From Deroplatys truncata (Eukaryota; Arthropoda; Insecta; Mantodea; Mantidae), in the NCBI GenBank assembly GCA_030765065.1, contig CM060987.1, positions 71,496,557-71,560,556 of the forward strand: a stretch of DNA of 64,000 nt. The letters run 5' to 3'. The position numbers and the translations under genes were made by a program. Position 1 is the stretch's first letter; each line of letters opens with the position of its first letter. Shown here one piece after another: positions 34,523 to 46,830 of the stretch. The notes under the pieces were generated by a model, which was not told the origin of the DNA, ran no database searches, and worked only from the letters and a program-made list of their open reading frames with translations.

Positions 34523-37500
34523 TACTGGCGGTATGGATCGAAGGTTTGTAAGTGAAATATATCCTTTTAAATTAGGTAGAGGGAAGTTGGCCGCTCTAAA
34601 AGTTCCCGCTGGGCATCATGAATTTTACGTTTTCATTGGAAGGAAATAATTCTTAGGCTTCATTGGGCTTTAATCTCTTTCTCGCCGGATGAATGATGGC
34701 TTCAACTATTGGGGAGTATTGATGAACGTGACTGGAGTAAATGGCGCGATGGAAATACGTATATCATTCTTGTCTAAGAGCTCCGCGACCGTTGGTTTAG
34801 CTGCGGATATTTTATTACAACTCCACGTGATGATGAAAATCTTAGCTTTATTTCCTACGAGCGCAATTGACCATCAGCTCGACGTAGTGCAATGGTTCCC
34901 AAACTGTGGGTCATGAGGCACTTCCAGGGTGTTAGTTACACGTATAACTCAAGGGAATTAGTTTTCTATTACATTTATACATTTGGAAATGTTTCCAAGT
35001 TCTAAATTTAAGCGTTTCCCAAGAGTCATTTAAGACTTTACATGCTGGAAAGTTTGCGATTCCTGTGTTTACCACCCATCCGCTCCTTTCTTTGGCTTCC
35101 ATCGCAAGCAGTGTGAACCTTAAATTGGTTTAGTAGGTTTTTGTTTTTAGACTTCCGTCACATTTAAACATAATTAGTGTTCTTTTATTTGTACGCTAAT
35201 AACTTAAATTATTGTGTATTGAAAAAGGGATATGTCGCTCTCTTCCACAAAGCTCAACCTCTCTATAGACATTTCCTTATCTCTGTCTACTCTGCTTCTA
35301 TTAAAGCACAGCAACAAAATATGTGGTTCACTTTCCTTCCGCAGCCGCCCTCTTTATGGAAATCTTTTTTAAATGTGTCTACTTTTAGCAGTGCTCAGAA
35401 TGCTAGTACTGTGCATGCTCTCTTTGTCTAGTGACAATCTTGGGACTGGCCAAGGTGCTGACCATCTGCGTGCAAGCATGGCATTTCTATGTCACCCAAT
35501 GACAGAATGTTATCTTTCTTCTGGGGTGTGTGTTTGTGGTAGATTTATTAATGTATCTGTGTATTTAAAGTGTGTATTAGCTAAATACGACATATTCTGG
35601 GAGTTAAGATAGCTGAGCTTTCGACTCGTCTGTTTTAATAAAACCTTCATTACCAGAACTTCGAATAAAAAAAAAAAGTACGTTTAAATCTTGAAATCTT
35701 CTGACCTATTCTAGATCATTCTCAGAAAGACTTAACAAGTGACAAGAAAATTGCATAATAATTTATATCTAAAACACATGACATAGAGCAGTCCTAAGAA
35801 AATGCTTCGCAGTTACGATTGCGATAAAGAGCTATGGAGAGTCGGCTAAACTTGGAAGCTAAAATTATGAAGCACACCGGAACAGATCATACTTAAAATG
35901 CAAATAGCCTATACATGTTAGATAAAGCAGTAGTGATCATTATTTTGTCTGAAACCCTCTCGGGCAAGCAATGAAACAATGAAAATAGGATGTGTTAACT
36001 AATTGAGGATATTTGCGTCCACTGCATTATAACCAGGTATACTTATGTTGATAGTAAATGCCCAATCGAAAATGTTTGTTAAGCAATGCTATTGATAGGA
36101 AGAACATGCACGAATACATATTTGAATGCTATTTCCTTATGTTGTAACCCAAACTAGAAATATTTTCTAGATTAAACTGTATCGTCAGTAACGTAAAGTG
36201 ACTGGTAACCTTTTATGTGAATAGTATATTTCATATAACGGATATTATTATGTGCATTTGTTACTAAATAAGAGTGGAAATGAAGTTCAAAAAGTAGCAT
36301 AGACCGAGGAGAGGAAAACATATAAATTGTTTTGTTTATTAAAATGACGCTTGGATGTGGAACTTTGTATAATGTATAACACAGCATGTGGCGTGTATAA
36401 TCCTCGACGTGCTTGGATGATTACTCATGTTTGGTGCGAGTGTTTGCTAACCATCCCAATTCGTGCTGGACGGTGCTGCCATTGTTTGCATAAGCCCTGA
36501 GGCAAGTTGGTGTCACTTTTAAAGACTAAGTACTCGTTCATGTCGTATTCAGAGCTCGGCAGATTATCGTTAGCAAGGGGACGGACGGGCGGATGGGGTA
36601 CCAGTTATCGCCTTGACTTGTGAGTTAACGGACTTGAGCAGTAAATAAGGACATTTTTGTATGCCTAGCTTCCATTAATATGGTTTATGTTGCATAAACC
36701 TTGGTAGATATGAAAAGTTCATGTCGACGCATAATTTTATTGATTAGCCGCATTAAAACCATTGTGTGCGTCACTGATTTTTTTTCTCTCTCTCCCTTGG
36801 TGCTTAGATTATCGTTGACCGAAAATTGAATTAGCTTGGGTATACAGGCAGAGTGTGTGTACTCGATTCGTTTTCACTATTAGGATGGAATGTTCGAAAA
36901 AATGTTTTGACACATCATTCATTCGTTTAAAGATTTCTGTTTAATTTATGCTTATCAAATGATACTGTATAAGATAATTTGTGTTAATTAAAATGCAGAT
37001 ATAAAAATCTAGTATAATTTAGCCCAGTATAATTATAAAGCATTCCAATAAAGGAACTAGTGATGAATTTGGCGCCCTCCAAGAGTGCATGTGATTGTAT
37101 CATTCCAGGAAACTTCTTAAAAGTGGTTGAATTTGGAATGAAATTGTTGTTCAAGCCGAAACTTCTAGATAGCAACAAATAGCCTTCCTTCCTTAAAGCT
37201 ACAACAATTGAAAACCGATTTTTTTATCTTTTCTGAGGTAAATTTCAGCTAATAAAACAAGGTTTCTATCACTGGGATGGCCCAATCTGAAGGGCCAGTG
37301 TCATGACTTATAGGAGCGAGGTGAGAGATAAGCAACACTGGTCGGCACCAAATTCCTCTTGGGAGGGGGGTCATTCTTATGGTTTTCTAGACGCTGAATT
37401 TAAGAACCAAATTGCTCTACCACGTACCATTTTTAAAAGAGCTATATAAGCAAAATTAAGGCCTGTTCTGTAAATGTGAAACTTTGGCCTGATACTTTTC

Positions 37501-37959
37501 CATCTCAGATTGTGTAAGTAATGACGAATAACAGTACTGTTGTAACAGTAAACAAATAAATGTGCATTCCAGATATGCATAAATAAAACTAATTTCACGT
37601 TTATCGCTAAAAAATAAAACCACGTTACTTGGATGTAGAAAAACTACCGCTGATGTCATGTAAATTCTTATCAATAACGTTACAAATAAGTAAATTAATA
37701 CCACTTACAGTATTGGAAGCAATGATGAGTAGCTGTGCTAAAGTTTTTCATTTATAAATGTTCTGGTTTAAATTTAATATGTTGTGCACGTGAACACCAC
37801 TGCGTAAATTTAGTAACACATATGTACACGTAATACTTGTTGCACGTTCGTCTGTTTTTATTTGAAACCCTAATTGTAATTTATCACCATCTTAACATTA
37901 ACATCATTACAACTGAAGAAAATTTCCTTTAATGGAAAACTTTGTTTCCTTACTCTTTT
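34523..37959. other. 3.4 kb without a recognisable gene
   Basis: Short unrecognised frames only (75, 84, 79, 71, 73 and 82 codons). At 34888-34912 gcaatggttcccaaactgtggg resembles the cagtggttcccaaact end word of many hAT transposons, but no opposite end was found. Somewhat GC-richer at 36390-36640. No other structure. Confidence 0.45.
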
Positions 37960-38690
37960 ATGTAGTAGTCGTCCCTCGCGATTGAGTCCAAGTTTCTTTG
38001 TTAACATTTTTTCATTCCATTTCAGCTACATCTTGGTGAAATCTTTCACGTATACTCATCAGAAACATCTCCCATATTTGCGGGAAAAAAGTCCAAATGA
38101 GAACTGCTTCAGAGATATTTTACAGCCCATATTACAGAATGAAGCAAGCAGACACTCCACAATTTCTTCATTTAGATTTCCTGTTTCTCAGAAAGTTGCA
38201 ACATACATTTTCAAATACATTCCAGGCTCTTCTCTCGATTAAATTAATTTATCTTTGAATATGGCCTTCTGAAGTTTATATAAGGTCTTATGACAGTGTC
38301 CTCTTGTATTTTTGCCTCGCTGATTCATGGAAAGTTTTCCTTCAGGAAAGCGAATCCCGAACCTTCGGTTTCCATTACAAATTGTTTTATTAAGCCAATA
38401 TTAATGTGAAGAGGAGACATAACTTTTTTGGCCTAGAATGTTTTCTTCTCTAGGTGGCCATTTTTCACAATATATTATTTGTCCCTCGCGCGACTGCCTC
38501 ACTCACACATGAAGCGGTTGTAGCCCAGTCAGCAATGCTGATACTTTAAGGTCAGCATATATGCTCTATTAATTGTCTTCGTGGTTTATTTTATATAAAA
38601 GATGTTACATATTTGCATATGTTTCTTTCGTGTTGACTGAGATATATGGGAGAGATATTGATGGGTGTATGTTACCAATAATACACTTCC
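37960..38690 (-). pseudogene. Decayed copy 2 of the unnamed arthropod repetitive protein
   Basis: Same family and strand as the copy at 5.9-6.85 kb. In minus order: SVNTKETYANM, LLYKINHEDN, IYADLKVSALLTGLQ (about 38650-38520), GSRARDK (about 38490), SPLHINIGLIKQFVMETEG (about 38400-38350), FAFLKENFP and SEAKIQED, NVCCNFLRNRKS (about 38210-38190), and RERFHQDVAEM (about 38040-38010). The order matches copy 1 where they overlap. This copy also shows the KETY...ADLK section, which is less readable in copy 1. It lacks the N-terminal SRL...LLHNGN section and the ADYCW end is degraded. Many stops; not expressed as a protein. Confidence 0.68.
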
Positions 38691-39898
38691 TGTTTGTTGT
38701 GTCATGAGACAGAGTGAGGAGGGTCGCGCTTTCTAAGTTCCCTTTGCAATGTCAAGATATTCATCCAGGCACCATTATGAAGCCTTTATGATCCTATCTA
38801 GGCATTAGATTAATTATTGGTGGCAATTGTCATTTTTACATTAAAATAAAAATCATGAAAGACAAATTACTAATGAAATGTACAAAAAATGCCGCTGTTT
38901 TCCAATTTCGGAGGTATCTGACTCAAAAACGGTACGCGTTAGAAGAATGTGAATAAAATTTTTGGATTCGGCGATGTCGAGTATATATGGTAAACATTTT
39001 TTATATATTTATTTTGCCGACCAGTGTAATTTATCTGGGTAGAACGCCCTACGCTTACTCCAGTAATTCGGAAGGCACGGAGGAGAGAAGTATGACAGGG
39101 GAAGAAGGAAATGTTTGATATTTCAATACCATGCTCCGCTTCCGTATAGGTAATATATTTTGCTCGAGATATGCACACCCTTCCTTTTGGGAACGTAATT
39201 TTATACATCATATAGACTATTTTCTAGGGTTGGGGCTTCGATACTCGATGTTGTGGAATATGTCTAATACTTTGAGATAAACCTTCGATACTTTTTCGAT
39301 ATTTTTAAGTTTTGGATTATTGAAAGCCGTGTTAAATGTTATGCTAGATAAGAAATGAACGGGGTCGAGTCTCCACGTTATTGCGTCGTACGTTTCACCA
39401 AAGAGTTGCTGGACTATAGTTCTTGATAAACCTTGACTGTGTTTTCTTGTGTGAATCAACACGGTATTCCATGGATTTTTGTGTCTAAATGAAATCATGC
39501 AAAACAATTGCGAAAAGAGTGGAGGTGCTCATGTAACATGCAGCGTTAAGAGATGCGAATGGCGAATGAAGCTGGTTTTGCTGACACACTAAATCATGTT
39601 TCTGCAATAGCCTGGCTTGGTAACTCACTCTTAGCCATTAGATATACCTATCCCGGTGACCAAAATCTGTGAATCCAGCAGAAACAAATCGGAAGTTAAG
39701 ACGTGAGATAATACAGCGCATGGAAACATTTGTTCTTACGTTTAGGTATCTGTTAGTTTGGGTTTGCGCAAGTCAAACTCTGGTCACGAGCATAGCTTAC
39801 ACACAGGTACCGTACAACTAATTTACATAACATGGATAGTAAATCCTTGAAAAGAAAGTTTTCAGCACCAAAATATGGTTAGATAAAAAAGGAAGCAA
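38691..39898. other. No recognisable feature
   Basis: Two adjacent minus frames (90 codons at 38939-39211; 96 codons at 39217-39507) are the longest. I see no motif that places them in a family. Confidence 0.4.

Positions 39899-39958
<60 letters not shown>
39899..39958. repeat. (TTA)n microsatellite
   Basis: About 20 uninterrupted tta units. Confidence 0.97.
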
Positions 39959-39959
<1 letters not shown>

Positions 39960-41790
39960 CTTGACTAACAGTAGGAGGATATAACCTGTGGCATTATTGA
40001 GATGAAAACTTGCTGCAATTTCGGAATGCAAAACAAACAATTTCGGAATTAGCATACAATACAAAATTGGTTACATGTATTTATGCACAGAAAACTACTA
40101 ATAAGAACGTAATTCAGTGAACAAGCTATGCCTTTACAGTTTTTTTATAAAGTGAGTAACGAATATGGATGCTCAAACATCAGTATCGGTATCTAGAAAT
40201 AGTGGCATTGTACCATCGCTACTATTTTCTAAGCGGAAACGCGGTGTTATACCCAAATTTTCATATTAATTAGTTTGACCATTCTTGTGTGAAAAGGTAA
40301 ACACAGGAATGTAAATACTCGATGTTCGTTTTGAAGGTAGCCCATTATGCGCATCAGTATCAGTTTATTCATTCAAAATCGAAATTTTCTATAACATTTT
40401 CGGTTCGGTTTTTGTTATATATAGAGTGTCTTCGTCAAAAAATAAGTATATTTCTATTGAAGCATTGTGTTAAAAATTCTGAGCGTGAGTGAAATTTAAT
40501 GTGAATATTTAATTCAGGACTGCTTTGGTCGTATGGACAAGACAAATGAAATGAAGTGAGCCCGGGGACCATAGAGCCGAGTTAATCCGACTTTTGTCTT
40601 CTGAAGAAAATCCCCGGAGAAAGCCTTAGCGAGGTATCTCAGATGGGTAATTATATCGCTTTGTAATCTAACCACAGAATGTTCTTAATTAAACATTGCT
40701 TTAAATTGTTTAAGTTCTATATGTGGGAGTAAATTTTAAAGATTATTTGGAGCAATTTTATTACTTAAAGGGGAACTGTGATGAAATTCTTAAGATCAGA
40801 AGTGCAAATTAAAATAGTGTGTAGAGGCGATGTATACAGAACACAGTTAATGGTTTTGGAAGCAACTGATAGGATCGAACTTAATTACATATGCCGTAGA
40901 CAAAAGCACTGAACGTATTACTTTAAAACGCAGCCGTAAGATTTATGTCTTATTAGAATGTTGGAACATTTATAATACCAAAGCATTTGAGTCCTTCGTG
41001 TTGCTAAGAAGTCTTAAAGTCACAAAACCAATGAAATGAACAGACTATTTGGATAACATTTTAATAAAGGACTGTGTTCCTTATCAAAGTGTAATATTTT
41101 CAGTGTGAGCATCATTTGGTTGGTTTAAGTTTGTGAACCAAGCCGCTTTATTGACTTATTGGGGCAAGGCTTCAAATTATACAAAGCTTTCATGTAAAAA
41201 CTATCGCGCAAATGCAATGTTTTGATTCTCGGCGATTGCGAGCGGTGCAGTCTACTATTATAAGTCGCGCAAGGCGTTTTAACAGTCCCATTTTTTTTTT
41301 TTTTTTTTTTTTTTTACGAAACAATATATGCAGAAGCATAAATTTGTATAAAAGCATATAATGTTCAATCAGTTTGATTAATTATAGTGTCACGATTTTA
41401 TACTAGTTCATTGTAATGCTTCAAAACTGCCAGTATGTTAAATAACCTCATTGTTTATTGTTATGTATATATTTTAAGAGTTGTAATGTCGCGATATGGC
41501 TAATATGTTAAAGCGACTATAGCTTTTCCTTAAAAAGCAGTGTTAAGGAAATGTTTGAAGATGGGTGATTAGTGCTGGTGTATAACCCTCACGCTCACCT
41601 CGCTTAACAGTGTATGATTATTGCGGGATTGCCTGAAGGACAGTAAACAAATCCTCACACATTGGAAGAACCAAAGGAAAATCCACAAATGAAATCAGAA
41701 GCGTTACAGAGGCCCAACTTAAACGTGTTTTCTCGCTGTAATGCCTTCTAATAATTTTAGTTACCGGAAGGGGTCGACATTTTCAGCAGG
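39959..41790. other. No gene; poly-T run at 41291-41315
   Basis: A run of 25 t is the only clear structure. It could be the reverse of a poly-A tail, but no retroelement body is recognisable beside it. Confidence 0.5.
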
Positions 41791-41869
41791 TAAGATTTTA
41801 TGCACAAGATAATTGAAGTTAAAGTACGTTCCTCAAAGAAAACTAACCACCGCATACCTCGTCTACTCG

Positions 41870-42062
41870 CCTCAACCTACTACCCTAAAACATTAGGAAA
41901 TGAAATGAGAAGAAATGGGAGACAAAAAAAAAGCAGCATTTGCATTCGCCTTCCAAACAGGGAAAACCGCGGAAAAAAGTCGAGTGGTCGGCCAAACAGG
42001 AATTGAATGGGACCTTCCGAATGTAAGCCTCACACGTAACTGCGGAGCCTCTTGCTGGGTGT
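41870..42062 (-). mobile_element. SINE-B copy 1
   Basis: Minus orientation: head ggctccgcagttacgtgtgagg with an A-box-like start, aaggtcccattcaattcc as a weakened B box, then cgcggttttccctgtttgg and aggcgaatgc. The blocks gcggttacgtgtg, ggttt(t)ccc and aggcgaatgc recur in the same order in copy 2 near 44.2 kb, which defines the family. The 3-prime limit is uncertain. Confidence 0.65.
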
Positions 42063-43054
42063 ATCTGAAGCATGCTGTACATTACACTAACTTTTGAAAA
42101 AAAAAATTTTTTTGTGTGTGTAATTTTTACCTGTAGATCCGCTTCAGTTTTATGGAATACTTTATTTCGGTTTACCTTGTTACAGGATCGCAGAATGTGA
42201 ACTACACATGAAAATAAATTTTAACATCTTTAATTGGACGCTACGAGCATGAGCCGCAGAAAGAAGGGCGTTATAACCGTAACCTAACGTTCTGGAAATG
42301 CTCTCTGCGTGTCTTTTCGCAGTAATTACGCCGGAAGCGAAGAAATATCATAAACCAGTTCCGCCAAACATTTCACACTGTGACCGAACAATAACGAAGA
42401 AGGAAGTTCATTTATAGATTACTTAGCAGCGCCGGTCGTCCACCCACCAAGCCAGCCGCATGACTGGCGCGCGTCCTGTCAGTCGGTGGGCGGGGCCACT
42501 TGGCCTAGCACACTACCGGATGTTTGTGCACACGTGTTTGTTTCTGTTCTCAAAACTGAGAATCATTGGACGCCTGGAAGGTTTAGACGTAGAAAACGTG
42601 TACGGTGAGATGTCAGTGAAAAGGAGCATTTATACGAAAAAATTAATGACAGGCACAGGAAAAGCTGAGACGCATGGAATACAATTTGTAATGATTTCCA
42701 CTCAGTATTTTGGCCAACTTTGCTTTTGAGATTTTTGAGCACAGTAGGTATACCTTTGCATGTATGTACTTGAATTCCATGTGAGGAGTTTTATTTCTGT
42801 ATTGGATGAGCTCTGAGCAGTTATATATATAGGTATAACTTCCAGCTTTTAGGTCACTTGATTGAGAAAAACTGATAGTACAACAACTCATTGAACTGTA
42901 GGACTTCAACGTTGGTAGTTATTTAGTTAATCATGAAACACACACATTAACTCTCATATACACACTACCAGAAATAAGGGATGATTGGGAGTGATTCTTG
43001 TGTAGCAAAAGTTCTCCCGTCCAACAGCGGCTTCTGGTTGAGAAGTCAGAACAT
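42063..43054. other. Spacer holding a GC-rich candidate promoter/first exon
   Basis: 42240-42610 is GC-richer with several CpG. It contains a GC-box-like ggtgggcggggccac (42485-42499), a CACGTG E-box (42531-42536) and a donor-like acggtgaga (42602-42610) following an open stretch. A frame at 42460-42729 (89 codons) resembles no protein I know. The remainder is unrecognised. Confidence 0.35.
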
Positions 43055-43865
43055 TGAGTACTCAGCATAGGTAACTCAAAAACTAAAATCGATTAAGTGT
43101 CGAACTTTGTGTTTAAGTTCAGCGTCTTCCAAGGATGCGACACAGAGATTTTCATGAAAATTCTCCTTAAACTACGCTTTACAGGAAACATTTTCTGTGT
43201 TTTCTCAAAAACCGCTCACGATTTTGATTTAAGATGTCATATGTTTTAAGATATTTGCATGATAAAATGTGTATCTTGACGCTTCTGGGAATATCCTACC
43301 TCGCCTCTTCATTCCGAATGGCTCAACCGTAAGCGATAGGCATATTCTTACTACACAAAAATGTAGATCTTGTTACTGCAAACAATTCATGTAAGTAAAG
43401 CTTTTTTCTTCTTTTATTTCAATGTTTCCGCGTGAACCATTTCCGAGATATTGCTTGTTATTGGTTTGAATTAAAAAAAACTTAGTTCTTTCAAGAATAA
43501 TTCGCTATTGGTTTTTTCTCGCGGTTATGCAAGGAGCGTGGAATCTTGTCTATTTTTTAGCCTACAGTATCGTTCTTATGTTACAATAAATGTGTAACTG
43601 TGTAATGAAAGCTTATCTCCATTTATATGAAGTAGATTGAACAAGATTTTGAAAGAATCGTTTCTTGAAGAGTTAGTAGAGAAATTCACGTGAATGCAAC
43701 ACGTCAGATTTTCCTATAGTGATGTCAGTATTGACTTCGTTTCTCGCGATGTAATGGAAAGAGTGTGGAATTTCAATGCCAGCATATAGCAGCTCGATTT
43801 TAAACATCTTGACTATAGATGAAGTTTCCTATATCCCTCTTGTACCTCTTACGAAATAATGCTAG
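43055..43865 (+). mobile_element. TIRfam-1 copy K with a second partial copy K2
   Basis: K (43055-43716) runs from ctcagcataggtaactcaaa through cttccaaggatgcgacac, aaaaatgtagatcttgttac, and ccatttccgagatattgctt, to tgcaacacgtcagattttcc. K2 (about 43730-43865) repeats the tttctcgcgatgtaatggaa to cctcttgtacctcttacg section directly behind it. The 5-prime repeat is missing in both. Confidence 0.75.
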
Positions 43866-44312
43866 TACAAGGACAGAAGGTAGCACGGCAGGGTAGAGGG
43901 CAGGGACCCTCCCTTTTTGCAGATTGAAACTCCCGGATGGCAGCTGGTGCAACCGGCTCCCCCCCCCCCTTGAGGATTTAGACAATTCCTGGGAGGGGCA
44001 GGAGACCGTCCCCACTCCGGAGGAAGAAGAGTTACATTTAGATCCTTTTCCCCTGCCGTGCAACGCCGAGAATCTCCCCTACACTTTCCATCCTGAAGCA
44101 AACCAAGCAGATGAAAGGTGAGGAGGAATGAGAATGTAGGTGAAATGGAGGGACAGGAAATTCAGGGAATGTAATGAAACTTCCCAGCATTCGCCTAGTG
44201 ATCCGGGGAAACCTCGAAAAAAAAATAGGTCAGGAAATTCGGACGCGGGAATCGAACCTTTGACCTCCCGAATACGGGCCACACACGTAACCGCCTGGGG
44301 CATCCCGCCGGG
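43866..44312 (-). mobile_element. SINE-B copy 2
   Basis: Minus orientation. Head cgggatgccccaggcggttacg (from about 44309) with a good A box, and aaaggttcgattcccgcg with a perfect Pol III B box. Then cgaggtttccccggatcac and taggcgaatgctgggaag. The body beyond about 44160 (minus direction) has no counterpart in copy 1, so its 3-prime limit is uncertain. The region to 43866 is GC-rich, with a run of nine c at 43960-43969. Confidence 0.65.
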
Positions 44313-45044
44313 TTACTTAGTGCTACTCTTTTATGTTTTCTGATTGTTTACAGTAACAATATGTTGCTTTTAATCTACAGCTCAGGGGAATTAGGAATGG
44401 TTGGAAGTATTGAGCACAGGCAAGAATGTCTCCCTCCTTAAACAACATGCTAATAATCACAAAAGTATGAAAAAACAATAATGGGGCTAGTAAATCCAAC
44501 GATATGTATTCATCCGTTAGCTAGTTATAAAACTAATTGCTTTGAAGGAGTGGTGGATATGCTTCCTTGCGAAGCAAAGCTAAAACCCGAGAGAAGGCTG
44601 CTGCAGTCCGGGAGAATTTATCACCAAGCTTTAGAGATATTCGCTTCTGACATCCTTTGGGTTTTAAAAGCGCTCTTGGACAGCCTTCTGTGAAGGAAGG
44701 AGGGATGGAGATTTTTTTGTGGAGAGGAAGGCGGAGTTGACTTGGCTGTCTGGACATGGTTAATCTCAGGGCAACGTGTGCGGCCCCAGAGTTCTTCTAA
44801 ACCAGAGGCTCTCGTCTAGTGAATGCATACTAGCAGTTATGACCAGGGTATTGATATACTTAGGTAACTGGAAGAGTAGAGGTGACAGGGAAGATTGTTA
44901 TTTTTGTTATATTTTTAAATATAAGGCGAATAAATCATATATTCAGCCCGTTCTTAGTAACTTAGGCTTAAATAACGAACTGGTGTTAAGAGGGAATATG
45001 TATGGAGCTCCACTTCATAGTTATTCACAGAAAGGACGAAATTA
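44313..45044. other. No recognisable gene
   Basis: Overlapping frames on both strands at 44481-44757 (70 and 74 codons) look compositionally balanced, but I cannot place either. No retroelement motif. Confidence 0.4.
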
Positions 45045-45271
45045 ACAGTTGAAACGCTATTGGCACTTAAAAGAAAATGGAAGGAAGAATTCCAAGACAA
45101 ATACTTGATTCGACAACAGCGGAAAGAAGGAAAAGGCGTACTAGAATTACCTGGAGGAGTGAAATACAGCAGATAATAAAAACGAGAGTTGGAGGAAGCA
45201 CAGAGAGAACAATAGTTTTGGGCAAAAGGAAGACGTCGAAAGGCGCTGTGAAACCGGTCTATTGTTACTAA
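45045..45271 (+). pseudogene. LINE ORF2 C-terminal fragment
   Basis: Plus strand, two frames: KRYWHLKE (about 45051-45075), then after a one-base shift GRIPRQILD, ERRKRRTRITW, and IQQIIKTRV (45080-45190). The series RxxGHLxRM...RIPRxIL...RRxxGRPRxxW is the familiar C-terminal tail of many arthropod non-LTR retrotransposon polyproteins, downstream of the reverse transcriptase. No reverse transcriptase domain precedes it, as expected of a 5-prime-truncated insertion. Clade cannot be assigned. Confidence 0.6.
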
Positions 45272-45329
45272 ATTAAAATTGCCAGAGTGTGAAAAATATA
45301 CTTAGTATTTAAAACAAGAATGTATTTAC

Positions 45330-45534
45330 ATTGCAATTATACCGAGCGGGATGGCTCGGGCGGTAACGCTGTGGCACGCATTCTGGATGCTCCGGGTTCA
45401 AGTCCCGTGGGCTGACCAATCTGACACATCTTTATTGTGGTTTCCCTCAGCCGCCGAGGTAAATATTTGGATTGGATATTTAATATCAAGACCCAAAGTT
45501 CCACCTTAGTCTAAGACAATTGTAAAAATTGCAA
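45330..45534 (+). mobile_element. SINE-C, tRNA-headed, with possible 7-bp duplication
   Basis: The head accgagcgggatggctcggg...ggtaacgc has an A-box-like start, and ccgggttcaagtcccgtggg is a strong B box with T-arm pairing. The body has tgtggtttccctcagccgcc, comparable to the ggttt(t)ccc module of SINE-B. attgcaa at 45330-45336 and 45528-45534 may be the target duplication, giving a body of about 190 bp. Not a functional tRNA: acceptor ends do not pair. Confidence 0.68.
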
Positions 45535-45671
45535 AATAGATGGCAGTAACGAATGTTGTGCCATCGATCCATAGAACCATTAAAGCAGGTAGACTAGACG
45601 GCACTCTATTGCCATCTGCGCGGTACGAAGCAGAAGATACAGTTGCTATGCACTAGGGTCTCTCTGAACAC

Positions 45672-46830
45672 CTAACAAAGCAAGATGGTATGGTTGCGGT
45701 AACTGCAAGGGAAGACCGGATCCTTGCCGGGCTTCAAAATGCATACCACCCTCGCCTTCTTCCAACAAGTTATGAAGTGATGGAGATAGAGGCACGCATT
45801 GTAAATCCGCGTCAAGTAAATGACGCTTTTCTGGGAATGTGCTGGAGCATGGGCGCTGTCATGTCCAGGGTATTTATTAGGGTTAAGCTTTTGGATCTCG
45901 GCAGCCACCTCTTTCGGGATGACTATGGGAAGGTGGACTTACTCGTGCCGCTACTGCGGCGGCTCCTCCTAACTTAGTCCACAGCCGCCTCCACGAGGTC
46001 AGTGAAGTCTTGGTCCTGGGGGTCCTCCCGCGGTTCGAATTGGAATCCCAGATGGTCTGCGAACACCGTGACCTTAGGGGGGCTCGAATGCGACTCTCCC
46101 TCGAGTGCCATGTAAATGGGCGCTGGTACTGTTTTATCCCTTGTTAAGGATTCAATAATCCGCCATGGCTTCTTCTCTTGAAGGTTCACATTTTTCATGG
46201 TATTCCCCCAGGCTACCTTTCTATGCGCACGTAGCAGTCGGCTTGCCAAGGTTTTTAACCGCTGGTATACTGCCCCTATCCTGGGATGGCGGCGACGCTG
46301 CCATAGCTTCCCAACAGTTGACTTGGCTTTTAGCAGCTGCCGCAGTTCGTTAGGTATAGGTCTCGGATTGGGGATGTACGGGATGCGTTGAGTTTGCGCT
46401 CGTACCACATTCAGGATCTGTTGGGAGAAGTCCGCCCCTGTCGTTTCCAGCGCCTCGATAGAACTAATGCGTGGTCGTGGATCCACGGAGAGGTTCAGTT
46501 CCGGACAGCTGCGTCCCAATTTACCTCATTTATCCAGTCTGGGCTGACCAGCGCTGGCAGTGCAACCTTGTAGTCCACCAGGAGAGGGTCGTGGCCAGAG
46601 ACCAGCTGGTTCACCGCCGAGAGGTCTAGATGAAATGCTATGCTTTTGGTGATCATGAAGTCCTGAACATCCGGCCTGCCGCGGGCCGGATTAAACGTAA
46701 GGCCTCTCGGTCCGTGCGCGATAACGTTCGGATCTCCGCTGAGAAGCGGTAGATCCTGCGTCCTTCGCGTTGATGTCTTCTGCAATGCAAACCATTGGGT
46801 GTAGGTTCAGAAGGGTACAGTAATCTGCTT
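45672..46830 (-). pseudogene. Jockey-like LINE ORF2 fragment (endonuclease to start of reverse transcriptase)
   Basis: Minus strand. EDINAKD (about 46765) resembles the endonuclease DFNAKH block. After a frame change, GRPDVQDFMITKSI and VSGHDPLLVDY (46690-46580) correspond to the end of the APE-type endonuclease, whose catalytic SDH is changed to SGH. A linker frame of 181 codons (46519-45974) follows, with ALEGE and ADHLGFQFEP, typical of the region before the polymerase. Then the reverse transcriptase start: EIQKLNPNKYPGHDSA, IYNACLYLHHFITCWKKARV and ILKPGKDPVF (45905-45700). It stops right after the SYR motif, before the catalytic YADD, so it is dead and truncated at both ends. The motif set is that of Jockey-clade elements. 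Confidence 0.82.

Noticed and set aside
34888..34912. hAT transposon end (gcaatggttcccaaactgtggg)
   Set aside because: Looks like a hAT end word, but no second end or 8-bp duplication could be found, so it stays a remark only.
39217..39507. 96-codon minus frame as a transposase fragment
   Set aside because: No DDE or zinc-finger motif can be pointed out; assignment would be guesswork.
41291..41315. Poly-A tail of a processed pseudogene on minus
   Set aside because: A clean t run, but the sequence on its 3-prime side (minus direction upstream) has no recognisable transcript-like content or flanking duplication.
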